Origin: Candidatus Bathyarchaeota archaeon
GTDB lineage: Archaea > Thermoproteota > Bathyarchaeia > TCS64
Assembly: GCA_020697635.1 (NCBI GenBank)
Contig: JAEHCT010000022.1
Coordinates: 1 to 11,867 of the forward strand
Length of the DNA stretch: 11,867 nucleotides
Reading direction: 5' to 3'
In this document: one piece after another, positions 10,809-11,867 of the stretch
How positions within the stretch are numbered: the first letter of the stretch is position 1
How the letters are laid out: each line of letters starts with the position of its first letter
The notes under the pieces: model-generated
Databases searched by the model: none
The model's input: the letters and a program-made list of their open reading frames with translations, nothing else
What the model was told of the DNA's origin: nothing
Translations under genes and position numbers: made by a program

Positions 10809-11867
10809 TCAGTACCAGGGGAGCCTGCCCTCTTTCTCCATCTTAAGGAGGGCCTCCCAGTCGCCGTTGATGTGCGTCTGCAGTATCTCCAGCTGCTCCT
10901 CGGATACGTGTCTGAACCGGCGCTGGGGCTCCAGGTACTCCTTGACCGGCTTCAGCTCCCTGGGCTTAACGCTTATCTTGAACTCGCCGTGGTCCACCTC
11001 GACCAGCGGGAAGGCGGCGCTCTGCACCGCCAGCCGCCCAACCTCCACCGTCTTGGCTGGGTCGAAGTACCACCCCGTGGGGCACGGCTGGTGGACGTGC
11101 AGGTAGGCGAGGCCCTCGCCGTTCCGGGTGACCTCGGCTGCCTTCTTTATCTTCCGCTTCAGGTCTGGGATGTACGCGAGTGAAGCCGTCGCTATGTATG
11201 GTATCCTGTGGGCAGCCATGATCATGAGCATGTTCTTGCGGCGCTGGGGTTTGCCCTTCCAGACGCTGCCTACCGGCGTGCTGGTGGTGGCGGCGAACAG
11301 GGGGGTGCTGCCGCTGCGCTGTATGCCGGTGTTCATGTATGCCTCGTTGTCGTAGCAGAGCCAGATGATGGACTCGCCTCGCTCGGCGGCGCCGCTGAGG
11401 CTCTGGAGGCCGATGTCGACGGTGCCGCCGTCGCCGCTGTAGCTGGTCACGTAGACCTTGTCGGCCTTCCCCTTCCTGCGGAGGGCCCTGTAGATGCCTG
11501 TCTCGAAGGCGGGGGCAGACGCGAAGTTGGCCAACACCCACGGCACCTTGACGACGCCGGCGTAGTTGACGCCGCTGCAGTTGGGCGGGTCGACGACTAT
11601 AGTGTTCGAGCCCAGCGTGTCCAAGAGGGTCCTGATGATGATGCTGGCCCCGCAGCCCGCGCAGCCGTCACTGCCCGGGTGCACGCAGTGCTCGCTCTCT
11701 ACGTCGACCGGCAACGCGCCGCTGGGCAGGGGATGCTCCACGAACTCGACCTCCTTGACCAGCTTCTTGCCCTTGTCGCCTATGATCTTCTTGCCCATCG
11801 CGTACAGGTCGTCTATGGGTATGTCCTCGCCGCCCAGACCCGTGACGTAGTTCTTGACGGGGACCCT
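10809..11867 (-). CDS. porB: 2-oxoacid (pyruvate):ferredoxin oxidoreductase, PorA C-terminus fused to PorB, truncated by window edge
   Basis: Oxidative decarboxylation of a 2-oxoacid to acyl-CoA with reduction of ferredoxin. From the ATG at 11798 there are 329 residues with the beta-subunit signatures: four iron-sulfur cysteines (Cys46 and Cys49 in GCAGCG, Cys74 in PPNCSG, Cys239 in QPCPTGW), the TPP motif SGDGGTVDIGLQ (121-132) and CYDNEAYMNTG (148-158). The frame does not begin at 11798: it stays open to the window edge and the upstream 23 codons read VPVKNYVTGLGGEDIPIDD, the typical end of the alpha subunit (GLGGRD motif). So alpha and beta appear joined in one chain through a Lys/Glu-rich linker. 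The substrate may be pyruvate or a branched-chain or other 2-oxoacid. PorG and PorD are not visible. A standalone PorB beginning at ATG 11798 is the alternative. Confidence 0.9.
   Translation of the reverse strand, partial: RVPVKNYVTGLGGEDIPIDDLYAMGKKIIGDKGKKLVKEVEFVEHPLPSGALPVDVESEHCVHPGSDGCAGCGASIIIRTLLDTLGSNTIVVDPPNCSGVNYAGVVKVPWVLANFASAPAFETGIYRALRRKGKADKVYVTSYSGDGGTVDIGLQSLSGAAERGESIIWLCYDNEAYMNTGIQRSGSTPLFAATTSTPVGSVWKGKPQRRKNMLMIMAAHRIPYIATASLAYIPDLKRKIKKAAEVTRNGEGLAYLHVHQPCPTGWYFDPAKTVEVGRLAVQSAAFPLVEVDHGEFKISVKPRELKPVKEYLEPQRRFRHVSEEQLEILQTHINGDWEALLKMEKEGRLPWY

Noticed and set aside
10162..11106. Long plus-strand ORF (314 codons) across the DUF917 and ferredoxin oxidoreductase genes
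   Set aside because: Frame shadow of two well-supported minus-strand genes in GC-rich DNA; its translation has no recognisable motifs.
1..11867. tRNA or rRNA genes, CRISPR arrays, insertion sequences, att sites
   Set aside because: No T-loop-like GGTTCGA stems, spaced identical repeats, transposase motifs or flanking duplications were found by eye.

Overview
The window looks like a compact, GC-rich archaeal chromosome segment. Evidence for Archaea: a FEN-1 type flap endonuclease, a TrmB-like and an Lrp/AsnC-type regulator, a ferredoxin-dependent 2-oxoacid oxidoreductase, heavy use of AGG/AGA arginine codons, and AT-rich TATA-type boxes about 23-30 bp in front of many start codons, implying leaderless or short-leader mRNAs. 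Gene content (glutamine synthetase, N-acyl-D-amino-acid deacylase, DUF917 protein, PLP lyase, 2-oxoacid:ferredoxin oxidoreductase) fits an anaerobic peptide or amino-acid user. I cannot place it to a phylum from sequence alone; an uncultured TACK-type lineage is a guess.

Layout. 1-2000 (minus): the start of a flap endonuclease cut by the left edge, a DUF401 membrane transporter, and a 54-residue hydrophobic mini-protein with a GTG start. 2078-3441: a small glutaredoxin-like CPKC protein (+), a 250-bp AT-rich spacer with a 17-bp palindrome, a stand-alone receiver protein (+), and a thioredoxin (-). 3516-3917: TrmB-like regulator (+), divergent from thioredoxin, with a 21-bp dyad between its TATA box and its start. 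3926-6107: glutamine synthetase (-) and an Lrp/AsnC regulator (+) share a 346-bp divergent control region, rich in repeats spaced 31 bp apart on both sides of a GC-rich island with two hairpins and a mini-ORF. 6148-8392: N-acyl-D-amino-acid deacylase (-), an unrecognised 119-residue protein (+), and a small winged-helix protein (-) whose stop codon interlocks with its neighbour's. 8472-11867: SelA/DGL-like PLP enzyme (+), DUF917 protein (-), and a 2-oxoacid:ferredoxin oxidoreductase (-) in which the C-terminus of the alpha (PorA) part runs in frame into the beta (PorB) part.

How they may work together: the deacylase would free D-amino acids from N-acyl derivatives, DUF917 and the PLP enzyme would handle modified or cyclic amino-acid derivatives, and the ferredoxin oxidoreductase would oxidise the resulting 2-oxoacids. 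Glutamine synthetase and the Lrp-type regulator add nitrogen control, and the thioredoxin and glutaredoxin-like proteins add thiol redox control. This grouping is inference. Gene ends are very tight: four convergent pairs have gaps of 8 bp or less or overlap. No tRNA, rRNA, CRISPR array or transposase was seen.
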